From NCBI GenBank assembly GCA_030248225.1, contig JASANE010024711.1, positions 1 through 64,000 on the forward strand: 64,000 bases of DNA, given 5' to 3'. The number at the start of each line of letters is the position of its first letter. Position 1 is the stretch's first letter. The DNA is from Trileptium ribeirensis (taxonomy: Eukaryota; Nematoda; Enoplea; Enoplida; Thoracostomopsidae). Below are positions 24,061 to 38,169 of this stretch, one piece after another. A program made the translations under genes and the position numbers. A model generated the notes under the pieces. The model was given only the letters and a program-made list of their open reading frames with translations, made no database searches and was not told where the DNA came from.

Positions 24061-26040
24061 TTAACCAAAAATTAGGACATCGCTCGGCTAAATGATGTTG
24101 GCACGCCGATGGTAAAATAATTTTAACATAATTGTTTACATTAATCATAGTATTTATCTATAGAGCAAGCTGCATGGCACAAATAGATCAAAATAACCTA
24201 TTGTGATTCAGCGTTTTCAATTGCTTTTGAACGAATAGTGAAGATATTCCAGATTATACCGACGATTTTATCGGCAATTATCTTTTAAAAATCTGCCTTG
24301 TTACAAATTTTCAAACCACACTTAGTTAAAGCTATAAAGGTTCTGACAAATTTTCATCACCACAGGAAAATTCTAGTTTTGTACACAACCTTGTAGATCT
24401 ATCTGAAAACGTAGTGGGCAGCAATACATAGATGAGTTTTTTATATAACACTTTTCAAACCAAAAAAACCAAAAACTGGAAACCTACATGTCCAATTACA
24501 AAAATGAAAATCGGCATATAGACCAGTCTTAAAAACTGTGATGCGATGGTCTATGCCCGCTGTGCCTCCCATGCTTCTACAAGATATTTACAACGTCGTG
24601 GTTATAAAAAAGCCTTATAGAAGTAAGATAATTTTGCTTCAAACATAGCGCACGACGTGTAAGAGCAATTGAATTAACCGCAATCTGATGATAATACAGT
24701 TACACCCCTCAGCTTGACTGAGGAAAACAGCTGCATATATACCACCTAAAACTGATAAACACTGATTCTGAAGCGGTGCGTATTTCACAAGTGTACAAGC
24801 TCTATTGTACAATAAATTGTAATCTTCAATCATACCTGTTAAGGTATATATTACGTGTCATAAACTACAAATTCTTGTCAACCTTGCTACATATTATATC
24901 TGCAAAAACCAGTTTCCAAAATTTAATAATCAAAATTCTGTCGTGAAATCAGTCAGCCAAATAAGAGATAACACCTGATTATTTTTTCATCACATACTTT
25001 GTTGCAAGTGCAGCTAAACATATTCAAAAAATTTCACTATATCTCGGCACCAAGCTGAAGGCTGTAAATGTATTTGGTTAGAATCCTGATTTAGGTCAAA
25101 CAGCTAAAAATCACCTGCATTCAACTGATGCTTTGATTTGGCCAGTCGGTTCCTGAGATATTTGTGATATTGTAACAAAACTATACATTAATGCGACAAC
25201 CAAGCAAAAAGATGATCTATCTTGCGTAAATAAAACTTTATTTAGTAATGAAAAATAAATTTTCATGTGTTTCCCGTGATGTGCAAGTTTCCTGCAAAAG
25301 CTATAATGTAGAGATTATAAAACTCAGTATACATGCAAGGAATTTGCAGATGTCCACTGTTCGCACCTTGAACCTGTTCGTAATACGAAAAATTAAAAAA
25401 ATTTAATACGAAAATGGCGTTCACCATAAGTTCTGTATAAATACGAACTTATTTTAGAGTAGAATAGTCGAGTGGCGCGTTATTGACAGCGTTAAAGACT
25501 AAATTACAGCACGTAAGCGCGATTCTACCGACCATAGCAGACTTGAAATTACAGGTTTGTGTGGCGTTCAAGTGCTGTTAAAATTTTAGTGTCCAGAGTC
25601 GGTCAGAGTATCCGTTTTGATCCCGACTCCCGTCTGCACATAGCATAGACCATTGTGGTAAAGTTTTGTACTCATACATTTTAGCAATAGATGTACCCGG
25701 GTTGTAAAGCGTGATTAACTATTGCTTTTCTTTACATTTTTCGATTTAATTGAACTAATTGCCGATAAGATTGTGCTTTAATTCCGGCATAAATTTCTAT
25801 ACTGTTGCTACAAAAAATTACATGAATAATGCAAATATTTTCGGCTTTAACAAAGCAAGCACTGCCTTCCTACGGTTTCACTTACGGCTAATTTTGTTAC
25901 AACATACAATTGTCTGAAGAATATATTTTTTTGGGTGAAGCAAGAGCCCATGTATATACTTTAAGTTACAATTGACGACCACATTTTCGGTTTCCACCAA
26001 TATCCATCGCAATGCCAATTCAAAAGTAAAGAGTATTCCG
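24061..26040. other. No gene seen (mirror of 15600..17610)
   Basis: AT-rich, with no supported exon. It forms the downstream flank of gene C. Confidence 0.5.
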
Positions 26041-26041
26041 T

Positions 26042-26047
26042 TTTATT
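26042..26047 (-). promoter_or_regulatory. Poly(A) signal of gene C
   Basis: TTTATT on the plus strand is AATAAA on the minus strand, about 70 nt beyond the stop codon of gene C, at the same place as in gene A. Confidence 0.5.
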
Positions 26048-26115
26048 TTCTTTTTGTCTAGTGAACGAAAGATGTGCCACCAACAACGTCAGGGTGTACT
26101 GATACGCACCTAATG

Positions 26116-28861
26116 TCAGTTGCTGCGTTGCGTTGTTATATTCGTTTTCCAAGACAAATATACATTCCAAAATAATGCTCCGGTTTGTGCGACAACAATT
26201 CGATATTTCAGCGGAATGAGATAGAAATTTACTAGTTGGATTATTGGCCAAAATCGTAGTCCAGCAACGTAAATTGGCATCAGCTCTCGTTTCATTTTCC
26301 CCCAGGATATAACAATAGGAATACCTTCCATACACCGAAGGCTTAACAATACCGCTGCTATCAAACTTGGAAGCATTATTGTTTGATCAATAGCTACACG
26401 AACTAGTGGGCTCAAAGTTCGATTCCATTTGCCACCAACGTGAACGCGAGTTTGCAGGAAACGATACCACCCTGAAACAAAAATTGAGTCATGTCAAGTT
26501 TCCACTATAAAACCACGCTCCCTGGGGAAAATTTGACATGAGTACCTTAAGTCAGAAATCCGATGCTCAATATTAGGCTAAGCCTAGCTTTACAGTTAGG
26601 ATTAACGTTAGAGCTAGGTTCAGGCTTATAGAAGGTTAAACTTTGTATGATCACCCTTGAAAAAAACTTAATGTGATACGCTAGAGAGGACAAATTTGAC
26701 ATGATCCCAAAAATTTCGTTTTAAAAGTTTTAGCTAGGGTGATAAAACAGCTAGCTAGTCGGCATATAGGCTAACTGAAACGGAGAGCGGTAATTTTAAA
26801 ACAAATGCCGTGTGATTACTACAGGGACTGGACAACTACATAAACATAGTGATCGTCTATAATGAGAATGACGTACATACACTAAGGTTAAGTCCATCAT
26901 ATAAAGCCAGTGAAAGTATTAACTTAATGGTGGTGTTGGCTAATTCGTATAGTTTGAAAGATATTATACTAGTACAGCTAAGATAAACAAAAGGAAAGCA
27001 AATATATATTTAACCAAAGTTTAGGACAATTTATATATATATTCCGCCGTCATCACTAACGGTAGTTTATAAGAGCAATTTTCAGACTAGTTCTCAAATA
27101 TTCCCCCGCTTTAGAAAGAATATCGTGGGCTTTCCTTGACACATAAAGTTCGCCACGTGTATGGTGTCCCCGACATGTAGGTGTTGAAAAAACATCTACG
27201 GTCTGAGCAAAGATCTTTGCGAACACTTCTATATTTAAAAGAACTGTATATATATTAGTTACTTTTGGAAAACAATGATTATAATTAGAAACAGGTTTGG
27301 ATAGGTGTTATGAAGCGCTAAGCATCTATATATTCTGATAAAGATTCGGTGCTCGCAAGCCAAAAAATAACTACGTATTATAACCGAGCATATTATTGGA
27401 AAAAACCATTAAAATAGGTATATGCATTACTGTTGGATGTGAAGCAAGGCGTGGCCAGAAGTATCTGCACGGAGGGCACTGAATGTACAAGGGAACACAT
27501 ATTAAACGAGCCTTTCATACGTAAACGTAAATATCACATTTCTATGGTATCTCAAGGGCACAGATACTGCACGGATGCACAGCCCCCCCATGCTGCCTTA
27601 GTTACGCCCTTTGATAATTGACATCGAACGACAATGACATATTTTGAGATATATCATATACATCAAAGGAGCAGCAAGGTGGCGGTTGGGGCCGGACTCT
27701 GTCACTTTTCGACAAAAGAAAACGCCTCACCAATGTTTTGGTAGCACCCTCTCTCACTTCTGAGTATCATATTGCACAGCTACATATATAATGTGGGACA
27801 AAGCATTACGTGTTCCTACGAACTTTGGGTTGCATGGACATATTTACGAAACTACTAACATGAATTTTTCTCAATATATGAATATAAAAATGGAGGTTTA
27901 TATACATGGTAATCCGTACATACATCACGAAAAATCCTGGTAACGAGTCATGCACCTGTTGGAAAGAAAGCTCATTTTTTCAAAACCCACACCGGACCTG
28001 TAAAACTACATTGAATATTTCTGACAAGATAAATTTGGTGAGGCATCGGGCATACAACAATGTGCCTATGATGGATGACAACCTGTAGATATTACTGCAG
28101 ACAGTGTATATGATTTGAACAGCAGTTCACATTTTACTTAATTTGCTTTAGTAATTTTAAAAATTACTAATATGACCGCCGTCATGAGAATTTTGATGAC
28201 TTGTGTCCACACGTTCCCCCGCGCTTGCGGCCCTGAATATACAGATCCAATAAACTAAGGAGTAAATTAAAGCAATTGGAGATTACAACGATGTTTTGTT
28301 AATTTTGTTGAGATTTAAACATAATCAAGATGAATATTTGGTTGTTGGGTCGGATAGGTTATGTTGTGCCGCTAATAGCCGTCGCGGATGGAAAGAACAT
28401 AAAGTAGACGAAGACGGGCGAAAAAATAGGCAGTAAAAACGAGAAAAAGTTTGCACTAAAGAGAGATAGCAAAATCTTTGCCGGATACAATACCACTTCA
28501 ATGTCCTAGGATTGAAAGACGTTTGTTTGTTGCACGACAGTAAAGCACGACCCTCAGCAATAAGACCCGATTATGTTTACCCTAGTCACAGAAACCAGCT
28601 CGAATACTGAACAAAGAAAAGCGTCATTCGTACATTTATGAAATGAAAAAACTTACGGTTAAGAACAGGCGCAACTAAAAATGTTCCCACGATCCAAAAT
28701 CGAAGTGTCCGTTGGAAACTGTATGATTTTCTCGACTTTTGTTCAATTACAAATTGAGCAATGACGTCACCGGTTCCTACAAGAATACCTGAAGTAGCCA
28801 TTTGCACACGCAGTGGATTCGTTGCCATAAGACGCCGATACCACTGCCAAAGCGACGCCAT
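26116..28861 (-). CDS. Mpv17/PXMP2-family membrane protein, gene C (intact)
   Basis: There are two exons: 28657..28861 (ATG at 28861, donor GTAAGT) and 26116..26471 (acceptor TTTCAG, stop TGA). Together they are 561 nt and encode 186 residues, the usual size for this family. The first exon has S-G-I-L-V-G-T-G-D-V-I-A-Q around residues 24-36 and R-T-L-R-F-W-I-V-G-T-F. The second opens with R-W-Y and has V-R-V-A-I-D-Q-T-I-M-L-P-S, C-M-E-G, W-P-I-I-Q-L-V-N-F-Y-L-I-P and a C-terminal F-W-N-V-Y-L-S-W-K. Four hydrophobic segments are expected. Relatives sit in mitochondrial inner or peroxisomal membranes and some act as channels; the target membrane here cannot be told. The gene is the intact twin of pseudogene A. 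Which ortholog (MPV17, PXMP2 or MPV17L) is left open. Confidence 0.92.
28240..28437 (+). pseudogene. Decayed mirror of the 67-aa ORF
   Basis: This matches 13177..13380 in reverse complement. The start codon is ATA, and there are small deletions in the first 40 nt, so only the distal part (E-Y-L-V-V-G-S-D-R-L-C-C-A-A) is still readable. Confidence 0.35.
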
Positions 28862-29399
28862 ATCAATTTGAAATTGGAGTTAACTAAACTTTACTATTCA
28901 GGTTCCGTGAAATATTTAGTTATGACATTCTACTTTCAACAAATTTCAAGCAAGAGTGTACACATAATTAATTATAAAAAAGCAGGTTTTGGAGCCACCA
29001 AATATGAGGTGAGACTACCTCATGGCACCTTTGAACAGAGCCGGCGTTAGGGCCCCCAGTATTAACCCAATTGGGGAAACTCAAATGTTTGCACTAACAT
29101 ACCAAAAGCGCTGTCGTGTATAGCTTTTATAGACAATCGATGCAAAGAAGACAATAGGCACGTGTGCGTCGCATTTTGTTCTGTCTAGCTTTATATTTCA
29201 ATTATTAAATTTTCATTTTATGTCATGGTTAACAGAGTAAAAATAAATTATTGGTTTATATTTAATTATGTTACTAAATAAATTTATTCACGATAACTAA
29301 GAGCTTAGCTTCCGCATTCTCTCGGTACTAGCTAATACGTTTGCGACAATCGGTTGTAGTAACACACATGTTCGCAGATTATGAATGATGGCTTACATG

Positions 29400-30700
29400 C
29401 TGACGCTCTTAGGTCTCAGGGAGTAGCCGGGGTTGGCGAGCGAAAAAAGATGTCATCTCAGGGGTAGAGGCGTCCTAGTGGGAGGTTCTCCAGGAGGTGC
29501 TGCTTACTGATGACCCTATTTTACTTCAGTTTTTGCAAATATTCATGCTCTTTTTGCCGATTTTTGTTAAAATATTCCGTACGCGGGTGAGGGTGGGGTG
29601 CGTAGCATCAAGGGGGGTTAGGGTGGTACCTGGAGGGGTAGACCAGGGCTTCGGGGAAGGGGGTAGGTCAAGGACTAGGGGAGAGGGGAGTCTGCGGCTT
29701 CAGTCCGGTAGGCCTCTGCACCCCTACTACGGCATGTATGGGCCTACGTTGCCGGAGGCTCGACGGCTCGGCTAACCCTCCTAACAGGTCGTCCAACCCC
29801 TCCTCCGACGACGTCCAAGGCGCCGAAGGCATAAGAGACCGAAGGCGTCCCACAAAGGGCCCGGTCACGGGCATGCAGGGTCAGTACACACTGTCTGTAT
29901 ATACCGAAAATAATAGTGATATATATATTTTATGTGTGAGAAAGACCTATAATTTTACAGCTGGACTCGACTGTTACTTAGCCATGTCAGCTCCGGTCGG
30001 CTGTTGATGCAACCAGGATCAGTTCGGCTAAACTTTTTCGATGGCGAGTTAAGATCGGCTGTCTGGCTTCAAATAGAAGTTTACAATCCATCAATATTAC
30101 AGAAGTAAAACACAAACCGAAAAATGAACCTTATAACTTCTTATAATGAACTTATGACTTATAACGAAATCTTTGCTGTTGGCTTGCTTTTAGCGTTATA
30201 CCATATAAGATCACGATATATACTAGGTATCACAAGCTAGCGGAAATCGGCAGGAGGGTTCATCTCGGGAAGGGGGAAGGTTGCTCGAGGCCCTTGACGA
30301 GGGCATCGGTGCCCTAGGAGGAGTCTACCAAGGGGTGCTGAAAAAGTTGACGACCTCCCCGACCTCCGTTATTTTACCAAATTTTATTAATTTTACCTAT
30401 ACTTTGCCAACTTCCACGTTGGTTTTGCCAATTTTGAAGTCATCCAAAGAGAGGGTGCTGAAAAAAGTTCACCAACTGATTTATTTTGCCAATTGCTACC
30501 AAGTTCACCCAATTTTGCTAAAAGATTTCGCGCCGCGGGGGTTGTAGTTTTGGTGGAGGGAAGGTGCAACGCCATCGGGGGGTGGTATAGCGTTACCGTC
30601 TGTGCAGCAGACTTGGGCCTCAAGGGAGTCCGAGGTCTCAGAGTGGGCGGCAATTCCCCACAACCATTGCTCCGGTATGTATGGCGGTATACTGTGCTAT
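29400..30700. repeat. GC-rich short dispersed repeats (mirror cluster)
   Basis: This is the reverse complement of 10930..12220 with the same two GC-rich blocks. The long stop-free frames here are compositional. Confidence 0.5.
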
Positions 30701-30865
30701 ACATCAGTTCTTGTTTTGTATTAGGATTTATCAGTAAACTATTTGATGGCAGTGCTAACAAATGGTTGTCACTGTGTCCAAAGCTTCATCATTATAATTT
30801 ATATCATAATCTGACCTTGAATCTAAAGCGTATCTCGTGACCTGTAAAAGAATAATACAAGGTAA

Positions 30866-31862
30866 ACAGTAGATTACGATGTAAACTTGTAAAATGCATA
30901 TGTTTATTCATGTAAAATTATGGAACAAGGTTTCAAAATTTAGGGTTCACTAAGAGGTTCGAAATACGTTTAATACTAAAATATCACTGCCAAACAAGTT
31001 TTAAGTTACAAAAACATATGCCGCCTACCAAAGTATTGGGGAAAGTAAGTTTTATATCGCAGGGTATTCTCCAGAGTTTAACAAGTCGACTTGGTTTTCA
31101 AAACATATATTTCTATACCAATACAAGATATAATAATAATGCAACATAGTTACCATGATGCAGTATGCAGCAATTATCTGTTAATGAGGCATATATACAA
31201 TGGCTCTGCAATATAATTATGGCTCTGCAATAGTGTTGAGCAGCATCAAAGTTTGAAGGCAAAATGCGCCGGCATGCGGTGAGCCGGCCGACGATTTAAC
31301 AGCGGGACAAAGACTCGGCAAAACGGCCGCCCGTTGTGGCAACGACCTGCCAGCAGTTTTACGGCTGGCCGGGGCATAAAGGCCGGCCGACGACTCAGTA
31401 ACCGGTTGGCGGCTTAAAGGCCGGCTGAATGCTAAGCTCTTCTGCGACGGCGTGATAATGTTGGTGCGACCGGCCGCCGGCTTTCACGGCGATTGACCAA
31501 AATTTCACTGCATCGGCTTAAACTAATATTAAAAATTGCCATGTTTTAATATATTAAACCCTGTAACCCGAACCACTGCCATTTTGTTTTATGTTCCTAC
31601 ATATAACAAAACCCTAAGCATCACCAATATACTGTTAGTCGCATAAGTTTTTGTGCTCATTGTAATTCGATTAGAGTTGTGCAAAAAACTTATGTGGCAG
31701 TGTCATTTAGCATTAAAACGTATTTCGAAACTGATGTATGTCGTTAAAACGTATTTCAAAACTTATGCAACATTATCATAAATACGTTTCACGTTAAAAA
31801 CAAGGTTTCATAATTTTTCGTGAATAAACATATACATTTTACATGTTACATCGCAGCATTGT
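30866..31862. mobile_element. Long-TIR DNA element, mirror copy
   Basis: Same structure as 9750..10742: inverted ends carrying 'atgtttattca' and 'ttcgaaatacg', and a CGGCCG-rich core at about 31268..31492. Small indels distinguish the copies. Confidence 0.7.
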
Positions 31863-33386
31863 CACTTTATATTTAATATATATTTAGGAGTAATACACTC
31901 TATTTTCATTTTCTTTAAAAAGTAGGGTAAATCTGTAGAATTTATTAGAAGTATTTGAATTTAGGAGGGTAAATCAGTAGTTTCACAATGATTAAATTTT
32001 GCCATACAGTTGGGAGAGTCACAGAAATTTAAGGAAGCAAAAACTGTAGAAATTGGTTCATTTTATTAATTCTTTCAAGCAAGATGCCTTGTATCTCTGT
32101 GGCAGAGTAAAAAAAGACTTCTCAGCGCTAGCAGTGAAAAGTACTGGCATTTTAAATACATTCTGGTCATGCATCTAAAGCACAAAAACGCCTTAACCAT
32201 AGTAAAAATACAACTGCCAGTTTTAAATCCCCGAACACCGCCGGTCCCATCACTCCTCTTCCAAAAATTTACTCATCTCTCACTCAAATTGAAAATGCCC
32301 TCGGTAGCATTAAAGCCCTAAAACAAAATGACTTCTTCCAAAAACGCTATTACGCTTCCTTGCTTAGCCCACATGCAACAAAATGGTGGTATCGAGTGCC
32401 GAGAGCGTCCTCTAGAATTATGACAGAATGCGTTCATGATTTTAGCCGCAATTTTTTTCAATTTAGCCAAAATATTTTTTCAATAAAAGACGCTACAATA
32501 TATTTTATTTGGGACTGGAGAATAACTATGGAGAATTGACGACACAAGACATTGTTCTAATTTAGCTCACAGTTAATGAAAAAATATATTACCAGCCGCA
32601 GCAATCTGCTGGTGAACTGCTTTTTGCGGCTCGAAAGCTGTTTAGGTTGAAAGAATTTGAAATCAAAGTTCTTATGATTTTATTGTAACTAAACTTTAAC
32701 AACCACATATATCTATATAGTCAGTAGTCGGAAAAGCGTTAAAACGGCGGCAACGTCAAATCATCAGCACCTTCTATGCCGTTATAATAATTATAATGTA
32801 AAACTACTTGCAGGCAATAATATTACACAAGAGAGGACACCATTATCAAACTCAGCGAGCATTATATTGTTGCTACAATACCAACTAGCTGCTTTTGACG
32901 CAGCAATAGTTAGACCGCTCTGCGGTTGTGCAACACAAGCCAATATTATTGTAGCAACAATATTTTTGCTTCTGCTATTGAAAGTGCAATAAAAGCCAAT
33001 GCTTTTGTAGCAGCAAAATTTTAGCTTGTGCTATTGAGTGCACTATGTTTGCAATAACATAATGTCATGACAATATTGTTTTCTTGCAACATGGTCGGTG
33101 CAATACCTTATGGTGTGCAATTCGTGCACGCACTTCTCTGTGAATGACGCATTAAGCAGGTGATGCCGAAATGGCAGTAGAGCGCTGCGCAAGTGCTACA
33201 TTTTGTACGAAATCGTGGAGGTATCAAATCTGCCACAGCGTATCTGGATGTTAGCTCTCAAACGATACAACATATTTTCAAATAAAAGCTTGCGCAAGAT
33301 TTCCGCAATAAACCGATCAGCGTGTTGTCTGCCTACAATATAACAGCAGCCTGCTAGGCCGAGATGTTTCACAGTTAGCTCATTCA
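31863..33386. other. No gene seen (mirror of 8186..9749)
   Basis: It holds the same short direct and inverted 'tattgttgctacaat' words. It lacks the ~44-nt block found near 8317 in the left arm. Confidence 0.45.
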
Positions 33387-34963
33387 ACTCGCGAGTGAAG
33401 CGAGTGAGTGGAACGAGAATTTTCTATTTTGGCTCTGGAGGGGTGTGGAGGAGGTCCTGTCTGTGTGTATGTCTGTCTGTGTGTCGCACCTGGATCTCGA
33501 TAACGGTTGGGGGAATGTTGACGCACGATAGCTCATTCGAACCGCAATGGTCGATTTAGGTGTAGTGACGGAGCCCGATTTTTGAATTTTTTGCAGTGAG
33601 AAAAGTTATGGGGCAAAATGGCGTCATTTTGGCCCATTTTTCGGGCACCCCCTCCAGTTTTTCCGACTTTTCTCAATACGTACACAAGGTATCCGCAAAC
33701 TAATAGGCCTATTCCATGTAGCTTTACCAGGGCTTTCCAATGATATATAACAAGTTTTTCAACTATATACTTCCCAATCTGGAGTCTATAAGATTATAGT
33801 TGGCGCCAAATTTCATATTTGTTGAAAAGCGTGGGAAATGCACCTAAATGTGTGTTTTTTTTGTTGCTTTTAGGGGGCCTTATATGGGGTTTTCTGGGCA
33901 GATGAACTCATTGCAAGTGTTAAAAATATTGTTGGGCAAATATTTTATACACTTCTGCTTCATACTTGGCATAAAAATGACGTGTTCGAAATGTTTGGTG
34001 ACAAGTCGTGGGAAAAGCACCTGAATGTGTGTTTATTGTTGGTTTTATGTCGGATATGGGGTTTTCTGGGCCGACAAGCTCATTGCGAGTGTCAAGAATA
34101 TCGTGTGGCAAATATTTTTCACACTTCTGCTTCGGGGGATTGTTCTCAACACTCGAATTCTGGCTCGCAAGCGAGCTTCAATAGTTCGGATTCGAGTGGA
34201 ACGATAAATTTCAATTCTGGCTTTGGAGGGGGGTTGAGGACGTCCTGTCTGTGTGTGTGTCTGTCGCACCTGGATCTCGATAACGGTTGGGCGAATTTTG
34301 ATGCAAGATAGCTCATTCGAACCGCAATGATCGATTTATGTGTAGTGACTGAGCCCGATTTTTGATTGTTTTCCGGTGGAAAAAGTATAGGGCGAAATGA
34401 CGTCATTTTGGTCCATTTTTCGGGCACCCCCCCCCCGAGTTTTAGCGAATTTTCTCAATAAGTAAACAAGGTATCCGCAAACTAATAGGCCTATTCCATG
34501 TAGCTTTACCAGGGCGTTCCGATGACATATAACACGTTTTTCAACTACTTCCCAATCTGGAGTCTATAAACTTATAGTTGGCGCCAAATTTTCACATTTG
34601 GTGAAAAGTCGTGGGACATGCACCTAAATGTGTTTTTTGTTGCTTTTAGTGTCTTATATAGGGTTTTATGGGCAGATAAACTCATTCCAAGTGTTAAAAT
34701 ATTGTTGAGCAAATATTTTTTAAACTTCTGGTTCATACTTGGCACAAAAAATGACGTTTTCGAAATTTTTGGTGAGAAGTCGTGGGAAAAGCACCTTAAT
34801 GTGTGTTTATTGTTGGTTTTAGTGTCGGATATGGGGTTTTCTGGGCCGCCAAGCTCATTGCGAGCGTCAAAAATATTGTGTGGCAAATATTTTTCACACT
34901 TCTGCTTCGGGGGATTGTTCTCACCACTCGAATTCTGGCTCGCAAGCGAGCTTCACTAGTATA
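33387..34963. repeat. Two tandem ~780-bp repeats, mirror copy
   Basis: This is the reverse complement of 6622..8185, with both units present and the CTCGCTTGCGAG-type ends preserved at about 34170 and 34945. Confidence 0.75.
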
Positions 34964-35962
34964 TATACAAAATGATTTCGTTCAGCAAGCATCTTCGAGA
35001 TAATCGCAGTTCCCCAGTAAGAAAAGTTACATCTTTCTCGACTGTAAGGAACATAGCGTTTAACACTAGAGAAAGGCGTAATGTATAATGTTGGGCAATG
35101 CACAGCTCACTATTATGAATTCCATTATAGAATGGGAACTAAAAGAATAGGTGATCGACTGGTTAGAATCCTGGGCGTTCTAATGAACAGTGAACAAGTG
35201 GTCACCGCCAACGTTCATTAATATTGGTATGCACTTGTTCTGCAACAAAATACATTTCTGTTAATATCTCGTTAATAAGGTAACTGATTATAACTACTAA
35301 TTGATACACACATTAACGCTTGGACACATGCGGTTGAGCGGCAATGCCGAAATATCTGGTTCCAATAGAAAAATCAAGAAGGTCTGCGTACTTGATGATA
35401 AACTGTTAGGAAAGTTTATACCTTTGTTTGTAGTAACACATTGCCGGTAAGTAGGTAGGTTCAATGTTTCAAAAGTTGGGCAGGTCTATTTGTGCAAGTT
35501 TTTGTAATGCAAGGGTTATTTCCTGTATATATACCTTATTTATATGCAGCCAATCCTAGCTACATATATAATAACAATGATTTGATTGAATACACGCTCT
35601 CAATCAATCGGTTGAGCTTTACCAACATTGCGAGGTTCAGTAAAAACAAAATGTTAGCGCGTGTTCAGGTCTAATTTTCATAAGATACGAAGTTTAAATA
35701 TTTATGCCAAGTAACAGAGAACCGGTGAATTTGAACAAGCGCCATGTGTTGCCACGATTGTGGCCAGCGCATATCCTATGCGGACCATGATTATTGATAC
35801 GTTCAATTTTTAAACATTGGATAACTCATATTATATGACATGTGATATTCTCTGCGTTATAAATGTCTTATTGCAATATTTCAATCAACATTTTGATTTG
35901 TTTAACAGCACCAACATCTTTTTGTTTGAAGCTTATGTAATGTTTATTCATTTACTGGAAGG
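34964..35962. other. No gene seen (mirror of 5616..6621)
   Basis: AT-rich upstream flank of the piggyBac relic. No terminal inverted repeat of that element could be fixed here. Confidence 0.45.
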
Positions 35963-37601
35963 ATGTCGAAGACGGTTTTCATCTATCAGGAAACTGTGGA
36001 AAGGGTGATGGAAATAAGAGAAATTGAGCAGCGTCTAGGTGACGTGGCAGATGAAATGATATTGGCCATGACATTTTTGAAGCGGATCATATAGCAAGCC
36101 TGATCGTTGCAAAGTTAGTTGACCTCCAATCCTCAAAAGACACCAATTGTGTTGAAAAGGATTGGTTTAATGATATTGTTTGCGACGTATGTCAGCCTAG
36201 AAGTGGTAAGCATCATCCACGTTCTAAGAAGACGACAACTGTGCAAAGGCTACACTGAATGGACAAAATGTTAAGTTGATTTTGAAGTGAAAACATTCTA
36301 AAACCGGAACCGCGTGCAAATACGCAACCACAGCTTGCATAGAAAATGCCTATGTTCAACTATATTTGGCGATACAGTTTTACGAATTTAGCGACAATTG
36401 AAACAAAACTATATGCTACACAGAAATCTAATTAGAAATATTTAATATCAGCTGGGAATAAATTAAAAACTTTTTCTGACATTTTTGGAAATGGATTTTG
36501 CATTAACAACAGCTGTTTGTGTTGGTCAAGAGACAAAGACGTCGGAGTGCAGCTCGTTTCATCCAAAATTTCTCAAAACCCTTTCAAAGAAATTCAGAAA
36601 AATTTTAATAGTTTTATTTGGCGAACAATGACTTTAAAAACTGATAACAAGTTGTGTAAAATACGACATTTCCTTATCGTTATGAATATAAATCTCATAT
36701 AGTTTAAGGTTTTAGCAGAAAATCTTTCTTTGGATGAACCAATAGTTCCATTCTATGGCCCCATGTGACCAAAGATGTACATAAAGGATAAACCTGTTAG
36801 ACTTGGCATGAAAATTCTGTTGACATCCTGAACAGGTCATCCTTTCACATTTCAAGCAACTCTTAACCGTAACGAAGCAGGAGAATCTCTTTGGTGTTGG
36901 TGATAGGATTATTTGGAAATTGACTGATGTCCATGAAAACTAGATTGAACATTCGCTACACTATGAAAGTTTATTAACGTCTACAAAGTTATGCCGGAAA
37001 ACATTGAAAGCGGATTTCAAATTACCAGAACAGAAGTAATGAATCGTCGTCAAAAATTCCCCATTGCTGACCCCATAGAATGCTGAACGTGGTGACGTAG
37101 AATATTTTACAGATGTAAAAGTTGTGGTCTACTAGTAGAGTGATAGTAAGCAAGTCAGCGCTGTTAGCAACAATGATTCCGTTGATATACAATGGCTACT
37201 GAAAAGCTGAATACCAAAACACAAACGGGACTTTGTTAGTATTTCGCAACTAAACGTAGTTGCATCATGCAATAAATCTTGCGAATTTTCTAAAAACAGC
37301 TATACACTGTTCTTGGTCTGCAGCTTGGAGCCAAAATGATCTACTTACAATTTTACAGATACGTTGTGCAAACAATAATCATTCGGACGCCTTATTTCAA
37401 AAAGTTAAGTCCAATCCACACGTTGATGTTTTGAGAAGGGTCAAGCTTGAACATCATGATCAACCGGCTATAAAAGAGAGACGTCGTCATTACTGCGAAG
37501 GAAATACTATATACCTACTTAATATAAGTTTCCTGTTTGCGACATGTTGCTTCATAGTAAGTGCTTTCAAGCTTATTATCGGATGTTACGCCTTATGGTG
37601 A
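35963..37601 (+). pseudogene. piggyBac transposase relic (right copy)
   Basis: From the ATG at 35963 the reading shifts by one base near 36052. It then stays largely in one frame with several stops to about 36705: A-D-H-I-A-S-L-I-V-A-K-L, C-W-S-R-D-K-D-V-G, I-S-Q-N-P-F-K-E-I, K-I-R-H-F-L. The catalytic block S-L-D-E-P-I-V-P-F follows at 36727..36753 with its Asp at 36733..36735, then K-P-V-R-L-G-M-K-I-L-L. Other frames continue the family order: L-F-G-V-G-D-R-I-I-W-K-L, S-G-F-Q-I-T-R-T-E-V-M-N-R, R-G-D-V-E-Y-F-T-D and K-R-D-F-V-S-I-S. The end, near 37400..37560, is a basic R-R-R-H-Y-C region where piggyBac proteins carry their cysteine-rich tail. Stops and shifts make it inactive. Confidence 0.75.
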
Positions 37602-37799
37602 ATAAGCCGCTGTTCTATTGTGGAATGTTCGAACAATATACCATCAACATGAATAAACAATTTCATTAGTGCAGTGTAAAGTGCGTCTATTCGGTTCTTT
37701 CATAGTATGTTGGCCATTGTTTTCATACTATATGTTCAATTCAGTCTAATGTGTTAAAGGGGTGTGAGAGTGATAGAGTAAGACTTTGATGCTTTTGGC

Positions 37800-37985
37800 C
37801 TGTTAACACCAACTAAGAGCGTGATATTATTTTTAACTTCTTTACACACTCATAAAGGTGTGATATTAATTTTAGTCTTTTGATACACCCATAAAAGTGT
37901 AACACTAATTTTTAGCTAATTCACACTCCCATAACATTGTGATCTTATTTTTAGCATATTCTCATACCCATAAGATGGTATTCTG
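37800..37985. repeat. ~56-bp tandem repeat, mirror copy
   Basis: This is the reverse complement of the array at 3590..3775, lying about 200 nt beyond the piggyBac relic in both arms. Confidence 0.7.
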
Positions 37986-38169
37986 TTCGACTTGTTGACG
38001 CACTCACAAGGCTTCTAAATGCTTCGTGTAAATAGTTCTTAAATTCCCGAGTTCTCAAAACGGTGGGCCTGGTAACAAAGTTGCATAAAAAATGGTGATT
38101 AGTCAAGATAGATTATCCACAAACGACACCAATATATAGCAGTGAGGTCCTGTGCATCTTATTTTAATT

